Source: Cystobasidium ongulense
Lineage: Eukaryota > Basidiomycota > Cystobasidiomycetes > Cystobasidiales > Cystobasidiaceae
Direction of reading: 5' to 3'
Length of the DNA: 64,000 bases
Assembly (NCBI GenBank): GCA_022835595.1
Contig: BQUP01000006.1
Coordinates: 1,508,293 to 1,572,292 of the forward strand
Within the stretch, counting starts at the first letter, position 1; the number at the start of each line of letters is the position of its first letter. Under the pieces are notes generated by a model that saw only the letters and a program-made list of their open reading frames with translations, did no database searches and had not been told where the DNA came from. The position numbers were made by a program, and so were the translations under genes. Positions 1 to 9,280 of this stretch are shown here, piece after piece.

Positions 1-695
1 TGCTGTCGCCACGTTGCCCGACCCCGCGTCCTCCGACTGGTTAGTAGGAATGGTATTCGTTGCATCTCTAGAGCTGTACGTGTCGTTGAGCTGGCTTTGA
101 CGCCGTAGGATCAGATCAATCATAATCAGGAGAAGTCCTAGTACTAAACCTCCGATACAACCAATGAACTACCTCCCACGCGTTAGTCAAAGGCCATGTG
201 AGCTTCAGCGCACTCAAACTCACAACAATAGCTTCGTTGTTTTTGTGTGTCTTGAAGTCACTCATCTTAAAATTGGCCTGTTTCAGTACAAAGCTTCCCA
301 CGAGCTCGAAGAGCTAGAATTGGTGTCAGTATCTTCGAAAACTGCTTTCTGTCGGCCTACGGCTCTCCAGGTGCAGCTACCCATCGCCATAGCACCAACA
401 ATGAGTGGTAGCTCACCAAGCCAAGATCGACCGCTAGAGCAAATCGAAGCATGATCCACATGACATACACCAGCGACGGGACCCTGGTGCCCTGGTTCTC
501 AGTGTTAATTGAGTTACTCTTTTCATATATAGGGTTGTGCTTTTCGTCGAACATGGGTTCGTTCGTGGTGGGGTCGAGTTTTTGTTTACCTTTTTTCTCA
601 CTGAGATTTGTGGACGTCTTGCTGTCGCCTCCGGACATTGCTTGAGAAAGAAGCGCAAGCGTCTGGCTGAACGCAAATGGGCCGTAACCACTCAT
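1..695 (-). CDS. Small multi-pass membrane protein, 3' end outside window
   Basis: Not recognised. The predicted start is ATG at 695, with an in-frame alternative at 638. Exons read on the minus strand are 695-417, 313-224 and 168 to beyond position 1. All joins are phase 0. The second intron (223-169) is a textbook one, with GTGAGT donor, CTAAC branch and TAG acceptor. The first intron can start at 416 (GTGAGC) or at 380 (GTAGCT); both keep the frame, so 12 codons are uncertain. The N-terminal 60-70 residues are polar and rich in K, S and N. They are followed by a hydrophobic stretch around VMWIMLRFALAVDLGL and a second strong membrane segment near FIGCIGGLVLGLLLIMIDL that ends in basic residues. 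The tail is hydrophilic. This suggests a small integral membrane protein; no function is proposed. Confidence 0.5.
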
Positions 696-1241
696 TGAGA
701 CTGTAATGTGCTTTTATAAGTTGGTACGGAGTCAAGAGAGGTGGATGCAGACTCAGCACCAAGTATTTCAACCTGACTGATGGACGGTATTACTTGTACA
801 ACTCGAAGGCTGCGCATGCAGAGTCAAACGCGGAAACGTCCGGCCGTCGAACAGTCGGTCACGCAAGCTGGTACGACAGGTTTCCTGATTCACGGCATTG
901 GATGTCTTGATGTCGGACAGTCAGTCAGCTTCATCCCCCCTGGAAACTGATGCTGATGCTAGCGCCGAGCATCAGCTTGTGCTTATATAGGACTGATACA
1001 GGAACGGTTACTAAGCGCTGCATCTGCACCCCAAGGTCCTGATGAAACTAGGTGTAAGATTTTGACTGTGAAGGGCGCGTGTAAACATGCTGCAGATTTG
1101 TGGAAAAGGTGACGGAGAAACGCCAAGACGCGAGATCATGCCGACATCGAAGAGATAATCTTTCTGATATAACAGGTGCATCTCAAGACTCACGCATGCT
1201 ACGCTGTCATATTGCTATTACAGTCTTCGCTCTGCCAGTTC
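696..1241. other. Intergenic, presumed divergent promoter region
   Basis: This stretch lies between the start of the membrane-protein gene (minus strand) and the tRNA-Cys gene (plus strand). Short open frames on both strands lack splice support and family resemblance. I see no RNA gene or repeat in it. Confidence 0.5.
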
Positions 1242-1264
1242 GGGGGAATAGCTCAGCGGTAGAG

Positions 1265-1323
1265 GTTAGTTAATCCACCCTGCATCTCAATCAAACTCAT
1301 CCTAATAAACCTCCCGTCTACAG
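1265..1323 (+). other. Putative spliceosomal-type intron inside tRNA-Cys
   Basis: This 59-nt segment begins GTTAGT, carries a branch-like CCTAATA at about 1301-1307 and ends CTACAG. Its length, donor, branch spacing and acceptor match the mRNA introns of neighbouring genes; a GTTAGT donor is also used by the formin gene at 57178. Removing it joins GAG to C and completes the D stem and position 26 of the tRNA. Confidence 0.7.
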
Positions 1324-1336
1324 CAGTCGACTGCAG

Positions 1337-1351
1337 TCATTCGTGCATGTC
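1337..1351 (+). other. Canonical tRNA intron (15 nt) in tRNA-Cys
   Basis: The segment lies directly after nucleotide 37, next to the GCA anticodon. This is the position used by eukaryotic tRNA splicing endonuclease. Its removal gives a 7-nt anticodon loop, CTGCAGA. Confidence 0.8.
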
Positions 1352-1386
1352 ATCGACAGGTCTTCGGTTCAATCCCGGATTCTCCC

Positions 1387-1392
1387 TTTTTT
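1387..1392 (+). terminator. RNA polymerase III terminator (T6)
   Basis: Six T residues directly follow the last acceptor-stem base of tRNA-Cys, and a second T run lies a few bases further on. This is the normal Pol III stop signal. Confidence 0.8.
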
Positions 1393-1537
1393 CCCTTTTT
1401 TGTTGGATGTCTTTCACCTCTTTCTTTATTTTTCGACCCACTTGCAGCCTCCCAGTCAAGTCAGAGCTCTTTTTGCTCAGAGTCGATCCTGTCATAACGG
1501 TCTATGCTACACTGCACTTCAGGAACGCGTTTCACAC

Positions 1538-2563
1538 TTAGAGCTTCCCCTCCACACCTTCAGTAATGTCAGCAATTTGCGACGAGCCTTTGTACGGCGG
1601 CGGATCCAGCTTGTACTTGTCAACAATGCCGCTATATGCACACAAGTTGACTTAGATCTTTCGAACAAGGGAGAAAATTGCGACTTACGGTGGTACGAAT
1701 CTTCCACCCAGGTAGTGTCTACCTTTGAAACCTTGGACGCCAGCTTTTGGCGCGGTCAGAGAGATGAGAACTTCTGCGAAAGCAAGCGACACGGCTCAGC
1801 TCATCCCACTTTCATCACTACCCTTCGACATACCCGGCGTGAAATATTTGCCTTCTGGATCTCCTTTCTCTACATTCCATGCCGAGGGTATATCCACAGA
1901 AAGAGTCGGTTTCTTGGTCTTTTTGAGCGCTTGTATAACCACGTCAAACGGAGGCCTAGGCTCTCCTTCGAAAGAGAAACCAAATATCGCATCCATGACT
2001 ACGTCGGTTCTTTCAAGTTCTTTCTCAAAGGCGGCTTCGGAGGCTTCGCCAGCGCCGACTTCGGGGATCCCCAAGTTTGAGCATTGTTTGAGTAGACGCT
2101 TGTAGAATTCGTTTTTGCCCTGCTTTGGATAGAATAAAGTACTGGAAGGTGATATGTATAAGTGGGTGCTACATGCGCGAAGCCGACCTTCTTACGGTTT
2201 ATAGCCAAAGTGCCACAGATGACGTGCAGCGACTAGGCCATCGCCCCCCTAGGGTTTGTAGATTAGGAGTTAGAGCACTTCGTGTAAGATTGAGATTGAT
2301 GTGACTCGACAAACCTGATTACCGGGTCCACAGCAGACGAGGATCTTATTCCACTTCTTTGTGTCCGGAAAGGCATCTTGCAGGGCTTGAGCGCAAGACA
2401 AGCCCGCCAATTCCATGAGCTTGAAATAATATGATTAATATTGACAACCTGCAAGGCTCCAGCAAAGTCACTGACTGACCTGTTCCAGCTTGAAACCACC
2501 TTCGTTGCTCATGAGATCGGCATCCAGCTGCTGGGCATCTTTCTGACCCAGATATGATGGCAT
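1538..2563 (-). CDS. NAXE: NAD(P)H-hydrate epimerase (YjeF_N family)
   Basis: The enzyme epimerises damaged NAD(P)HX so that the partner dehydratase can repair it. The six exons (minus strand) are 2563-2480, 2419-2315, 2248-2196, 2141-1834, 1773-1689 and 1631-1538. They sum to 243 codons, giving 242 residues, the normal length for the family. The start MPSYLGQKDAQQLD and then LMELAGLSCAQAL match the family N-terminus. The GPGNQGGDGLVAARHL motif, assembled across an intron, is the nucleotide-binding loop. DAIFGFSF (with the catalytic-region Asp) and LSVDIPSAWNVE are further YjeF_N signatures. The C-terminus PPPYKGSSQIADI is also typical. All introns are 54-66 nt with good branch sites. No mitochondrial targeting peptide is evident. 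The yeast counterpart is called NNR1. Confidence 0.95.
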
Positions 2564-2856
2564 GTTGCTTGATAGTCTGTAGGTAATGTGTGATGTGTGC
2601 TTTGCCTTCCGTATAGAGCACAATGTAGCTGTTCGGATGGACCTGATAATCATGGTCTCCATCGAAGCTTTGGAGTGTCCGGGCGACTTTGGATTAGATG
2701 TCCCTCTGCGGGCAACGTTGCCACTGCAGGCGGTCATTTGCAGAGATAGCGGGCGCAGCTTTCCAAGATTCTGCGGCTGAGTCGGAGTCGATATGAGAAG
2801 CACGGGGGCAGTTTTCAGATAAAGTATACAACAACAAGGTCATAGTCGACACTAAT

Positions 2857-4672
2857 TTATCCAACAACATTGATTGCACCTCTCGAAGACGGCTGATCCC
2901 AATCGGGTCTGAGTTGATCTATCCCAACATATTCCTCCATTCCAACAGGTCTGTAGATCCAAATCTCACCGCTTTCCATACCTGCTAGATCATACTCTGT
3001 TCTGGTAGGCACCTTGCCTTGGCTTTGCTCAATCACCTCGAGCACTCCTACCTCCCAAGGCGCTATCGAATCTCCATCCGCCGGTTGAGTGTTCGCCGAC
3101 GCGTCCGAAGGCAGATAACTTTGGACTATCACAGCAGTATGGTCGGGATTTCCAAGTTCACTCCATGATCGACCATCTGGCTTTCTTACTCTCACTCTCC
3201 GCCACTCTACAATATCTCCTCGTCGTACGTTCGTATCGCCCTGCACAAGACGATGGAGATCAGCGCTGGTAATTACATCTGCAGTATCCGCGACTCACTC
3301 CACGCCAGCGACCATATTGATCTGCTTTCAAGTCTTTGCCTTTGGCACCTCCGCTATAGATCAAGTGGCCATGAGTGCGCGATATAGAAGGTACTGGAGG
3401 CGGTAAATCTTTCACAGAAGCCAAAGCCTCGCTCGCCATATCCCAGCATTCTCCTAAATTCAATGAATGTAGATTAGTAAACAAATTGTAGGCGCTGTCA
3501 AAGCACAGGTACTCACCATGGCCAATCGGTAACCTTCCTATTTCTGCTTGTTCCGCAAACAATGCTACCTGCTCGCCATAAGTTGAGCAAGCATACCATA
3601 GATCCTCCGCTTTGAAGGGATCTGGACGATCCAAGTATCGAGCTTGTTTCTGCACCTGCGAGAGGAAACCGGGCTTACGTTCTTGCGTTGTGTCCCAGAT
3701 CACCTGCCACCACAGGACCGATAGATCACTGAAGAGCGCGGCCCCCATAAGCGTTTTCTGGTTCCCCGCTGTGCGCCATGAGCATGTCCATGTCATGTCA
3801 CTGCGCCCCACTAGGTCGGGTGGCAGGGGGCTTTCGCCCACGAACCAAGCGCTACTCCATTGTGAGGGAGGAGAAAAGTATCTTGCTGCGTCATGCGCAT
3901 GTGAAGTCGTTTGGCAAGGGCTGGGATAGGACATAATGTTGGGGATATTGTCGATATGCGACACTAGCTGGCGAGCGCTCGATGGGGAGGAAGAGGAAGG
4001 ACGGGTCCATAAAGGAGTTGGTGGAGCCTACAAGGCGCAAGCAATGAAGTTGCCTTTGAGTTCACTTGTCCAGATTGATCTGCTGAGGATCAATTTACCT
4101 GATCATCGCTTCTGTAGTCCCGCTGGGTGGTGTGTGGGGCAGGCGCAGCAGGAGGGGTTAACAAGTGGGCGTTTGGGTCTGCTCGCAGGGCTGAAGCGAC
4201 ATGTTGCCTAGTTGCAAAGAACTGTACAGGCAAGGGAACGCAATGCAAGTCAGTCTTATTGCATGTACGTGCGTCAAATCCGAGCAGGGGCCGGGCTCAC
4301 GCCATCCAGCAGGCTGAAGAACTGCTCCTTATCTTGAGGTGGAAGATTAGTCCATTGTATAGGATGGTTCGATGGAGTGCTGACGGTGTCGGTCTCATGG
4401 GTGGCATTGTAACTGTTGTCTCGCTGAGGTAAAGAAGGTGGTTGCGCGCGGCTGGGCGGTGCAGTGTAGGCGGTGGGACCGTCTGTCCTGCGGGCTGCCG
4501 AGGGAGGCAGAGGTGGTGGGGGCTTCTTGACAGATGGTGCTCTAGCACTAGCAGGCGTGTACCCAGTCTGTGCAGACGACGGGCTCGTGTAGCGGTCGTT
4601 TAGATTCTTTGCTCGCTCCTTCAAAGCGCCTGGCTGGAGCTCCTTCTTGAAGCTCTGGATGTCGAAAGGCAT
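2857..4672 (-). CDS. AIM3/BBC1-type protein with cysteine-proteinase-fold C-terminal domain
   Basis: The five exons are 4672-4301, 4221-4099, 4027-3517, 3453-3299 and 3240-2857, giving 514 residues. Residues 1-125 start MPFDIQSFKKELQPGALKER and turn into a proline-rich region (KKPPPPLPPS) suited to binding SH3 domains. The C-terminal half resembles the domain shared by fungal Bbc1/Mti1 and Aim3, proteins of cortical actin patches. It includes the Cys-containing GHGECWDMASEAL, made across an intron, and the His-containing GNPDHTAVI, in the spacing of a papain-like Cys-His pair. Whether it is an active enzyme is not known. No SH3 domain is present, unlike yeast Bbc1. Family assignment is from motif memory. 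The alternative upstream start is GTG and was rejected. It is transcribed in the same direction as the epimerase gene, about 290 nt upstream of it. Confidence 0.75.
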
Positions 4673-5650
4673 GGCTTGACGCGATACCACAGGATATTGC
4701 TTCAGTGCTTTGCGAGAGGGTGTGTGGGTATAATAATCAGGACGTCAAGCTGGACTCCTCGAGCTCGAGCTCATGGACGCAACGCGTGATCGATATCTTG
4801 CGTCCGACCAGAAGCTGGACAGCGGTACCGCATGCACGAAGAGCTCCCGTTGTGCTTCTGTTCCCACTGCTTGCACTGTCGGACTGATGCTGGAGTACTC
4901 GGCTGACTGCTCACATTGGACAGATTGCCGACTTGGACGATGCGGCAATATCAAGCTATGCTGGACTTCCTGCAGCGCCAGCAACAGCCGCTACAGCACC
5001 TCTTCTTCAATCACCGGAGGGCAACAAGATGATGATACTTGTATCTCATCACATCAGCCAGAATCTTGGCATCCAACCTTGTAGAAGGGTCAATCTGGAG
5101 CCCTGCATGACCTTTGCGTCATTCGCTGCCGGATCAAGCTTGTCCACGGCAAGCTTCTCCGAGAGCATTTCCGAAAGAGAGAGATGCGTAAGTCCATGCA
5201 GCAACCGAAGTAGTGCGAGCAGGTAATTATGAAAGATATCACACGACCTACGGCGGCATAGCTACAGTAAATTAGTGCAGATGCATGTGAACAAATCTCA
5301 CACGAAGACCAGCTTTCCTACTTACCGTCCCACACCCTCCTTGCTATAAGTTACACCGCAGCTGGGGCGGTTTCCTCGTCAGAGACAGACACAATTCACT
5401 GATGTCACTACGTCCGTTAGGTCAGCGTCCTTTTCGGCTTACTGTCCACGGCTAGAGTGCTGTCGAGTGAAGGTTGCGGGGCAATATTAAATAGGCAACA
5501 ATACAACTTTGCTCATACTGTACTGTATCGTCATAAATCTACCTCAAGAATGATCCTATTTCGGCATGATAGGTAGCATCTAAGACCACATGTACATAGG
5601 TGATCTAGAATACTTCGACGCGAAACATAATACGCATGGACGACTTTCTT
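4673..5650. other. Unresolved region, possible small intron-containing gene
   Basis: No convincing gene model was found. On the minus strand, a good intron (donor GTAAGT at 5335, CTAAT branch, TAG acceptor at 5262) is followed by a short open frame from an ATG near 5165, reading MLSEKLAVDKLDPAANDAKV. On the plus strand, a weaker frame (4933-5226) begins MDDAAISSYAGLPAAPATA. The two overlap, so at most one is likely to be real. The codon content of neither matches a family I know. Confidence 0.3.
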
Positions 5651-6158
5651 CCTTCTTGTTCAGTTCACACTACTACTGAGTCCGATAACTCTCCAGACTG
5701 AATCGTTATTTTTGTTTTCTTGTCTGCCGCCGGAATTTCGAGTCGAACTGCGCCGCATTTTATCCTGATCGTCGGAATCGCAACCCAATCTAGCGGAACA
5801 CAACAAGCCCGACCTCCCAGAAGCCTGGGAAACATACAACTAAACCATAGGTACCATACACTCATCAGAGGTGAGCGTCTCGAGGCCATTTCGAACGGTA
5901 AATCACACCTCGGTAGACTCTTCACACTAGAGGAAGCTTTCGCGGGCCGGGCGTCTTGCACTCCACAACCTCCGCACGCACGTCGGACACCAACATTCCC
6001 CTCAGCCAGTCCTCGTTTCCAACTTTTGCTGACGTTATGACAATTTCTTGCTCTCCGCTATAAACTTTTCTCTCTCGCACGCAGTTCTGTGCAACGCCAA
6101 CGAGTAGACGGATTGGCTTTCACTTCAGCCAACAAGTGAGACACATCAAATCGTCAAG
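5651..6158. promoter_or_regulatory. Upstream region of the sugar transporter
   Basis: This 500-nt stretch precedes the transporter ATG. The last 100 nt are CT-rich, as in fungal 5' leaders. Overlapping open frames on both strands (5665-5961 and 5720-6040) have no splice support or family resemblance, and I regard them as chance. Confidence 0.4.
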
Positions 6159-8475
6159 ATGCAGATAAGAGGCGAGAGGATCACCGTCTTCACGGTCCTC
6201 ATTGCCTGTGTGGCGTCTATGGGTAAGGCTTTTCGATCGTCTCGCCTGCCTGCTTGCAGGTCGCGGATTGCTCTACGCACAAGGAAAACTTTACTGACTG
6301 CTCTGAATCCGCGATGCTCTCACTCATACAGGAGGATTCCTTTTCGGCTATGATACTGGTCAAATATCCGATATCCTGCTCATGGAAGACTTCCTCCTGC
6401 GCTTCGCCGAGTGCGGTAATCCACTTGATTATCAAACATGCAGATTCAAAACTGGTATAGAGGGTCTCATTGTCGGCCTTTTGTCTATTGGTACACTATT
6501 CGGTGCATTAGGTGGAGGTAAGCTCGTTCCTTGGATATGTCGGACGCGAAGAAGTACCAAGTCCTGCAAGAGGGGAAAAGATCGCTTACTTGCGCTTACT
6601 TGATCGCCACTCAAATTTACAGCTATTGTCGCCGACTGGTTGGGCAGAAGAAACGCTATGTCTATCGAATGTTGCGTTTTCACCGTCGGCATTATCATTC
6701 AACTGGCTTCAATCTCTGCTTGGTATCAGTTCGCTATCGGCCGCTTCGTTGCTGGGCTTGGTGTCGGCGCGCTATCTGCAGCCGTTCCATTGTATCAAGC
6801 AGAAACAGGTACGTTCGGCATGGATTCGCTTGATTGTGCCAGGGTCCAATCTTCAGCTTACCCTTTCTGGTTATCTTTGTACAGCGCCAAAGGCGATCCG
6901 TGGCACGTTGACTGCCACCTACCAGCTTTTCATCACAGCCGGAATTCTAGTCGCCTACTGCTTCTCTATCGGCACCCGAGAAACACACAATGCTGCTTCC
7001 TGGAGAATTGTTGTGGGCTTGAGTTTAGTAAGTCAAAGGCAAGGACGGCTTCGGTACGAAAGCCTAACTAACTTAACTCAATTCCTTTGCAAGGTTTTTG
7101 CTGCTATACTAGGTATCAGTATCCAGTTTATGCCCGAATCACCGCGTTGGCTGTTACGAAACAATCGCCCTGAAGAGGCGCTTGCAAGTATAGAACGCGT
7201 CAAGAGTGTCCCTCATGGCAGTGAGTGTCTCTTTACGCACGTTAAGAGGTGACTGCGTTTTTAATTCATCTGCTAACTCTACTTTTTCTTGCGGTGCTCA
7301 GCGAAAGATGAGGGTGTTGCGCAAATGTTCCACGAACAAAAGGACGCTATCGATTACGAGAACCAAGTAGGACATGCTGGCTGGCTTGACTGCTTCAGAA
7401 GGCCAAACAAGACTCTGTATCGAACATTGCTTGGCATGACTCTACAAGCAGGACAGCAACTGACTGGTGCAAACTACTTTTTCTACGTGAGTCTCTCAAT
7501 GGGTTGTAGAACAAAGGCAAACTTTGCTAATATAACCCTTTCCTCCATAGTGTATGCACCCTTGTGCTCCAACGAGCCTTTGAACGGACGCAGCTGATGG
7601 TATGCTTGTTGACAGACGGTGCAACCATCTTCCAGTCTGTTGGTATCGACGATTCTTTCGTTACTCAAATCATCCTCGGCGCAGTCAATTTTCTCTGCAC
7701 CTTCCTGGGTCTCTATATCATGGAACGCTTCGGTCGACGCTGGCCGCTCATCATCGGTGGACTATGGCAATCAGCTTGGCTCTTTGTCTTTGCCGCAGCA
7801 GGCACAGCCAAGAATCCAGAAGAAAACAAGGGAATAGGAACTCTGCTTATCGTATCTGCCTGCCTGTTCATCCTCGGCTACGCATCAACTTGGGCTCCCG
7901 GTATCTGGATCCTCATCGGTGAAACGTTCCCAACCCGAACTCGCGCCAAGCAAGGTGCACTTGCCACAGCTTCGAATTGGTGGGTCTGGTCATTAATCAG
8001 AAGCGCCTCTTTTGCTATTACTGATATGTATGCGCGTGCATCAGGCTCTGGAATTTCTTGATTGCATTCTTTACACCTTTCATCACACGAGCCATCGGCT
8101 ATTCGTACGGTTTCGTATTTGCGGGCTGCAATCTGGCCAATGCTATCATCGTCTTCTTCTTCCTGTACGAATCCTCTGGAATTTCTCTGGAAGCTGTCGA
8201 CTACATGTACAATGTAAGTTTGGCATGTGACCCGACTCTTGTACGCTCAGATACTAATGGCCGATAAACAGGATCCTAAATGCACGGCTATCACCTCTGG
8301 AAAATGGGTACCTCCTGGATATAATTCAAGAAATGATCTCGCGGCACAGTCTGATGCCATGGAGAGACGCAAGCCACTCGAGAAGCGAGTTGAACATGCG
8401 CATGGGGGAAATGGTAATCACAAAGCGCAACCGCAAGCTGCCCGGCCCTCAAGCGATGAGACCACTTTGGCTTAA
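6159..8475 (+). CDS. Major facilitator sugar transporter (hexose type)
   Basis: This is a plasma-membrane monosaccharide transporter of the MFS sugar porter family. The ten exons are 6159-6222, 6332-6517, 6623-6808, 6885-7027, 7094-7220, 7302-7486, 7551 (one base), 7616-7979, 8045-8213 and 8272-8475, summing to 542 residues. Family signatures in order: GFLFGYDTGQISDILL in helix 1, DWLGRRNAMSI in loop 2-3, GRFVAGLGVGALSA, then PESPRWLL. The QQLTGANYFFYYGATIFQ sugar-binding helix is next, followed by ERFGRRWPLIIGG and GETFPTRTRAKQGA. The second Tyr of NYFFYYG can only be coded if a single T at 7551 is kept as an exon between two 64-nt introns. The cytoplasmic tail is polar. Substrate is inferred from family only. 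Confidence 0.95.
7487..7615 (+). other. Two adjacent 64-nt introns separated by a 1-nt exon
   Basis: Intron A is 7487-7550 (GTGAGT, branch GCTAATA, CCATAG). Intron B is 7552-7615 (GTATGC, branch GCTGATG, TGACAG). The single T at 7551 joins AC from 7616 to form the Tyr codon for residue 298 in the conserved NYFFYYG motif. A single intron spanning the region would shift the frame. Confidence 0.8.
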
Positions 8476-9280
8476 AACACGTTTGAAGTACTAATACCTA
8501 TGCTATACTAGCCGCCACAGTGCTATACACAACCAACCGTTTTATCAACCCTAATCAAATCCTCCGAAATTTCAGCATGCGCTTCTAGCTGTTTAATTTG
8601 TCATCCTTAACATTGCGTAGCCAGAGTCGTTGATATTTACATTTTGCAATACGCCTATTAAAACTTACTCCCAGACAGCCTGTATAGGCCGCGTGAAGAA
8701 CTTAGTACTTGCATGTCCATCTTGAGAATCACTACCGAAATTTCGCAGCGCAAGAAGTCGCTCGCCAAGTATTCAGGTCAGCCCATCTCTTCCTATGAAT
8801 TACCGTATCTGGCTGGTGGCGAATTTGCTAGATCGCTGTTGCATAAATCAGAAACAGGGCAGGTGCGATACCGCAGGTGCAGCGCGGCAATAGCAGTCAC
8901 ATTAGCTGGCGATTACCTATTAACGTGCTCATTCTTTTTGCAGATTTCCGCAGAGCAGAGCATGAGGCTGTGGTGTCGCGGCGGGCGCGGAGGCTGAAGA
9001 AGTCTGTCGATTTCGATTTGCTTGGGCGAGAGACATTCGTGCATGGCAGTGATATTATTTAGTGCTCAACCTGCTGTTGGAAACCACAGCTTCTTACAAC
9101 CCACCGCTATCTTTGTCCTCGACTGCTCTCTGCTCGCTCGCATTTGTTCAGCTTCCTCCTCAAGTGCTGTCCTTCCGCCCTCCTCCTCAAGACCTCGGCA
9201 AGCTGGTGCTGCTTTACGCCTCGCTGATCTTTCTATAGTATTACGGATTACCATTGGGGTCGGAGCGGGATATACACACA
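8476..9280. other. Intergenic between transporter and glucanase
   Basis: This 805-nt stretch holds the transporter 3' flank and the glucanase promoter. The last 150 nt are pyrimidine-rich. I see no RNA gene, repeat or supported reading frame. Confidence 0.5.

Larger units (their letters stand above)
1242..1386 (+). tRNA. tRNA-Cys (GCA) with two introns
   Basis: A full cloverleaf forms once two segments are removed. The acceptor stem is GGGGGAA (1242-1248) with TTCTCCC (1380-1386), including one G-T pair. The D arm is GCTC (1251-1254) with GAG (1262-1264) plus C (1324). The anticodon stem is GTCGA (1326-1330) with TCGAC (1353-1357), and the anticodon GCA is at 1333-1335. The T arm is TTCGG/CCGGA (1363-1367 and 1375-1379) with loop TTCAATC. 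Internal A box (TAGCTCAGCGGTAGAG) and B box (GGTTCAATCCC) are intact. The 15-nt segment at 1337-1351 sits one base after the anticodon, the normal place for a tRNA endonuclease intron. A 59-nt segment at 1265-1323 interrupts the gene between the D stem and the anticodon stem and looks like an mRNA intron. A T6 run follows directly. CCA is not encoded. It could instead be a disrupted copy, but a random insertion is unlikely to leave a perfect cloverleaf after GT-AG removal. Confidence 0.85.

Noticed and set aside
1343-2080. 245-codon plus-strand frame over the epimerase gene
   Set aside because: It begins inside the tRNA gene and lies antisense to well-supported NAXE exons.
6512-7252. 246-codon frame in the sugar transporter
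   Set aside because: It reads through several introns in the wrong frame for most of its length.
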